DNA of 64,000 nt from Burkholderia pyrrocinia. Lineage in GTDB: Bacteria > Pseudomonadota > Gammaproteobacteria > Burkholderiales > Burkholderiaceae. Shown here in pieces: positions 62,402 to 64,000 of this stretch. The DNA lies in assembly GCF_018417535.1 (NCBI RefSeq), contig NZ_CP070978.1, forward strand, positions 2,852,001-2,916,000. The letters are read 5' to 3'. The first letter of the stretch is position 1. Each line of letters begins with the position of its first letter. The notes below the pieces were generated by a model, which worked only from the letters and a program-made list of their open reading frames with translations, did no database searches and was not told the DNA's origin. The position numbers were made by a program, and so were the translations under genes.

Positions 62402-64000
62402 AATGAGTTTCGCTCCGAACGGGGGTATTCCCAATGGTTTGGGCGGTAGCGCGCTCGGCTCCTTGAGCGCGCTCGGCGGCCTGGCAGGCCCGGTCGCCTC
62501 GAGTGTTGCCGGGAGTCTCGGGCCGCTCGCGGGCCTGGCCGGGCACGTCGACACCGTCCAGCGTGCGCTACAGCTCGCGCAAACCAGCTTCTCGCTGATG
62601 GACAAGACGCCCGGTGCGGTTGCCGAAGCGATCAACGGCGCCGCCAACCCCGCGCGCCTGACCCAGCTCAATCGTTACGTGACGCTCGATACGCCGCTCG
62701 GCCCGGACGTGCTGCTGGTCAGCGCCGCCGTCGTCGACGAGTACGTGAACCGGTTGCCGGAAATCCACCTCGACCTGCTGTCGCATCGCCACGACCTTCG
62801 CCCCGACGACCTGATCGGCCAGCAGGTCAAGATCCGGTTCGATCAGCAGGCGCGCTTGTCGACGCTCGAACGCGTCGTTGCATCCGGTGCCGGCGAGAAC
62901 GACCGTTACTTCGACGGCTACGTTGCGTCGTTCGACCGCGCCGGCAATCCCGGCAATGTCACGCAGTACCACCTGACGGCAGTGCCGTGGTTCTGGTTCC
63001 TGACGCGCTCGACCGACTGCCGGATTTTCCAGAACAAGACCGCGCAGGACATCCTCACCGAGATTTTCCAGGAGCACGGATTTTCGGATTTCGTGTTCGA
63101 CATTCGGACGAGTCAGAAACCGCTCGAATACGTGGTGATGTACCAGGAGTCCTACTACAACTTCTGCGCGCGGTTGATGGAGCAGGAAGGGCTGGTCTGG
63201 ACGCACCGCTACGAGAAGGACAAGCACATGCTTGTGATCGGCGACACGAATTTGCTGTTCCGCCCGATCGACGGGCTGGCAACTGTGCCGTTCGCCGCCA
63301 CCGAGGCGAGTGAGGACAGCGGCATCGACCAGTTGCACGAAGGTCGGCGCTTTGGCGTCGGCAAGGTCACGTTCCGCGACTTCAATCATCAGAATCCGTC
63401 GTCGCCGCTGATGCTGGTGGAAGCCGGCCCGCAGAACCTCAAGCACGCGCGGCTCGACTCGACCGAGCGGTTCGAGCACCAGTCGCTGTACGACCACGGC
63501 GACGACGGCAACCGCTATGCGCGTTTTGCGATGGAGGCCGAGGAGGCGCAGGCCCATCGCTATACCGGCGGCGGCTACGCGTGGCGCATGACCACCGCCG
63601 GCGCCGTCAACGTGGCGAATCACCCGGTCCTCGAGAACAACCAGGAATACGTGATCCTGCACGTGCGTCACGAGGCGGTGAACGACTACACGCAGCACAG
63701 CGCAAAACTGCCGTACCGCAACAGCTTCGCGTTGCTGCCGAAGAAGATTCCGTATCGTGCGCCGCGCGCCACGCCGAAACCGGTGATTCATGGCACGCAG
63801 TCGGCGATCGTCGTCGGTCCCAAGGGCGAGGAAATCTACACCAACGGGAGCGCCGTGAAGGTGAACTTCCCGTGGGACCGGCGCGGCAAGAAGGATGGAT
63901 CCGACTCGATGTGGGTGCGTGTGTCGCAACCGTGGGCGGGTGACGGTTGGGGGGCGGCCGCGATTCCGCGGATCAAGCAGGAAGTGCTCGTGGCGTTCAA
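62402..64000 (+). CDS. vgrG: VgrG spike protein with long Gly/Ala/Leu-rich N-terminal extension (3'-truncated by window)
   Basis: The frame runs from ATG 62402 (AAGGA upstream) past the window end, giving 533 residues here. Residues 1-95 are low-complexity Gly/Ala/Leu (SALGSLSALGGLAGPVAS, then AGSLGPLAGLAGHV), unlike standard VgrG. From about 96 the gp27-like part is clear: NRYVTLDTPLGPDVLLVSA, YHLTAVPWFWFLTRSTDCRIFQ, TAQDILTEIFQEHGF, and YQESYYNFCARLMEQEGLVWTHRYE. The gp5/OB part begins near 460 (EEIYTNGSAVKVNFPWDR, WVRVSQPWAGDGWG). It forms the spike tip of the T6SS tail. The C-terminus and any effector domain are outside the window. Confidence 0.93.

Overview
The window looks like a chromosome segment of a Burkholderia, probably of the B. 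cepacia complex. The reasons are very GC-rich coding sequence with strong third-position GC, Burkholderia-typical small proteins (DUF3331, DUF4148, YbjQ), a complete carnitine-to-betaine operon, a non-phosphorylating L-fucose operon, a YfiRNB-type c-di-GMP module and type VI secretion parts. This is inference from gene content; no rRNA or tRNA gene was seen.

Region 1 (1-7.0 kb) holds the end of an unknown gene and then an apparent ribosomal peptide (RiPP) operon. It has a 70-residue Ala/Cys-repeat precursor, a DUF692/MNIO-type oxidase, a CmoA-fold methyltransferase, an 868-residue three-part protein (winged-helix/PqqD-like, Cys-less barrel, methyltransferase) and a HemN-like radical SAM enzyme. 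The enzyme genes overlap by 4 bp or nearly so. This is the strongest candidate for an undescribed system. A DHCW-type cupin gene converges on it.

Region 2 (7.0-10.3 kb): a secreted M9 collagenase behind an AT-rich promoter, a frameshifted hypothetical gene, a 14-bp-arm hairpin and an IS110 remnant.

Region 3 (10.5-20.3 kb): a leftward phenazine operon. The order of transcription is group D flavin monooxygenase, phzA/B, phzD, phzE, phzF (with an extra N-terminal domain), phzG, a TIGR00027-type methyltransferase, an NADP-dependent reductase and a class II DAHP synthase. The tailoring genes fit a hydroxylated and/or methyl-esterified phenazine dicarboxylate. The operon is bracketed by IS110, IS6 and dnaE2 debris, which suggests an island.

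Region 4 (20.3-32.4 kb): a decayed patch (IS6 end, dnaE2 fragment, orphan ORFs), a TetR-controlled divergent operon of three NAD(P)-dependent oxidoreductases with an evident operator, an MFS exporter, YbjQ and two secreted zinc peptidases (M28 and M36/M4-like).

Region 5 (32.9-42.3 kb): carnitine catabolism. A GlxA/AraC-type regulator (CdhR-like) and isocitrate lyase lie on the minus strand. caiX-cdhC-cdhA-cdhB-hocS and a gamma-butyrobetaine dioxygenase lie on the plus strand. Together they convert gamma-butyrobetaine, carnitine or acylcarnitines to glycine betaine and acetoacetate.

Region 6 (42.3-55.5 kb): DUF4148, a short-chain oxidoreductase with a strong upstream palindrome, DUF3331, a candidate small RNA with a clear terminator, and then the L-fucose operon: two SDR dehydrogenases, a fumarylacetoacetase-like hydrolase, L-fuconate dehydratase, a three-gene sugar ABC importer, a lactonase, and a GntR/FadR regulator. 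A DadA-like oxidase follows on the other strand.

Region 7 (55.5-64 kb): an N-terminally shortened ImmA/IrrE protease with a DUF4411-type PIN protein, the yfiR-yfiN-yfiB module, tssF, and a vgrG that runs off the window end.
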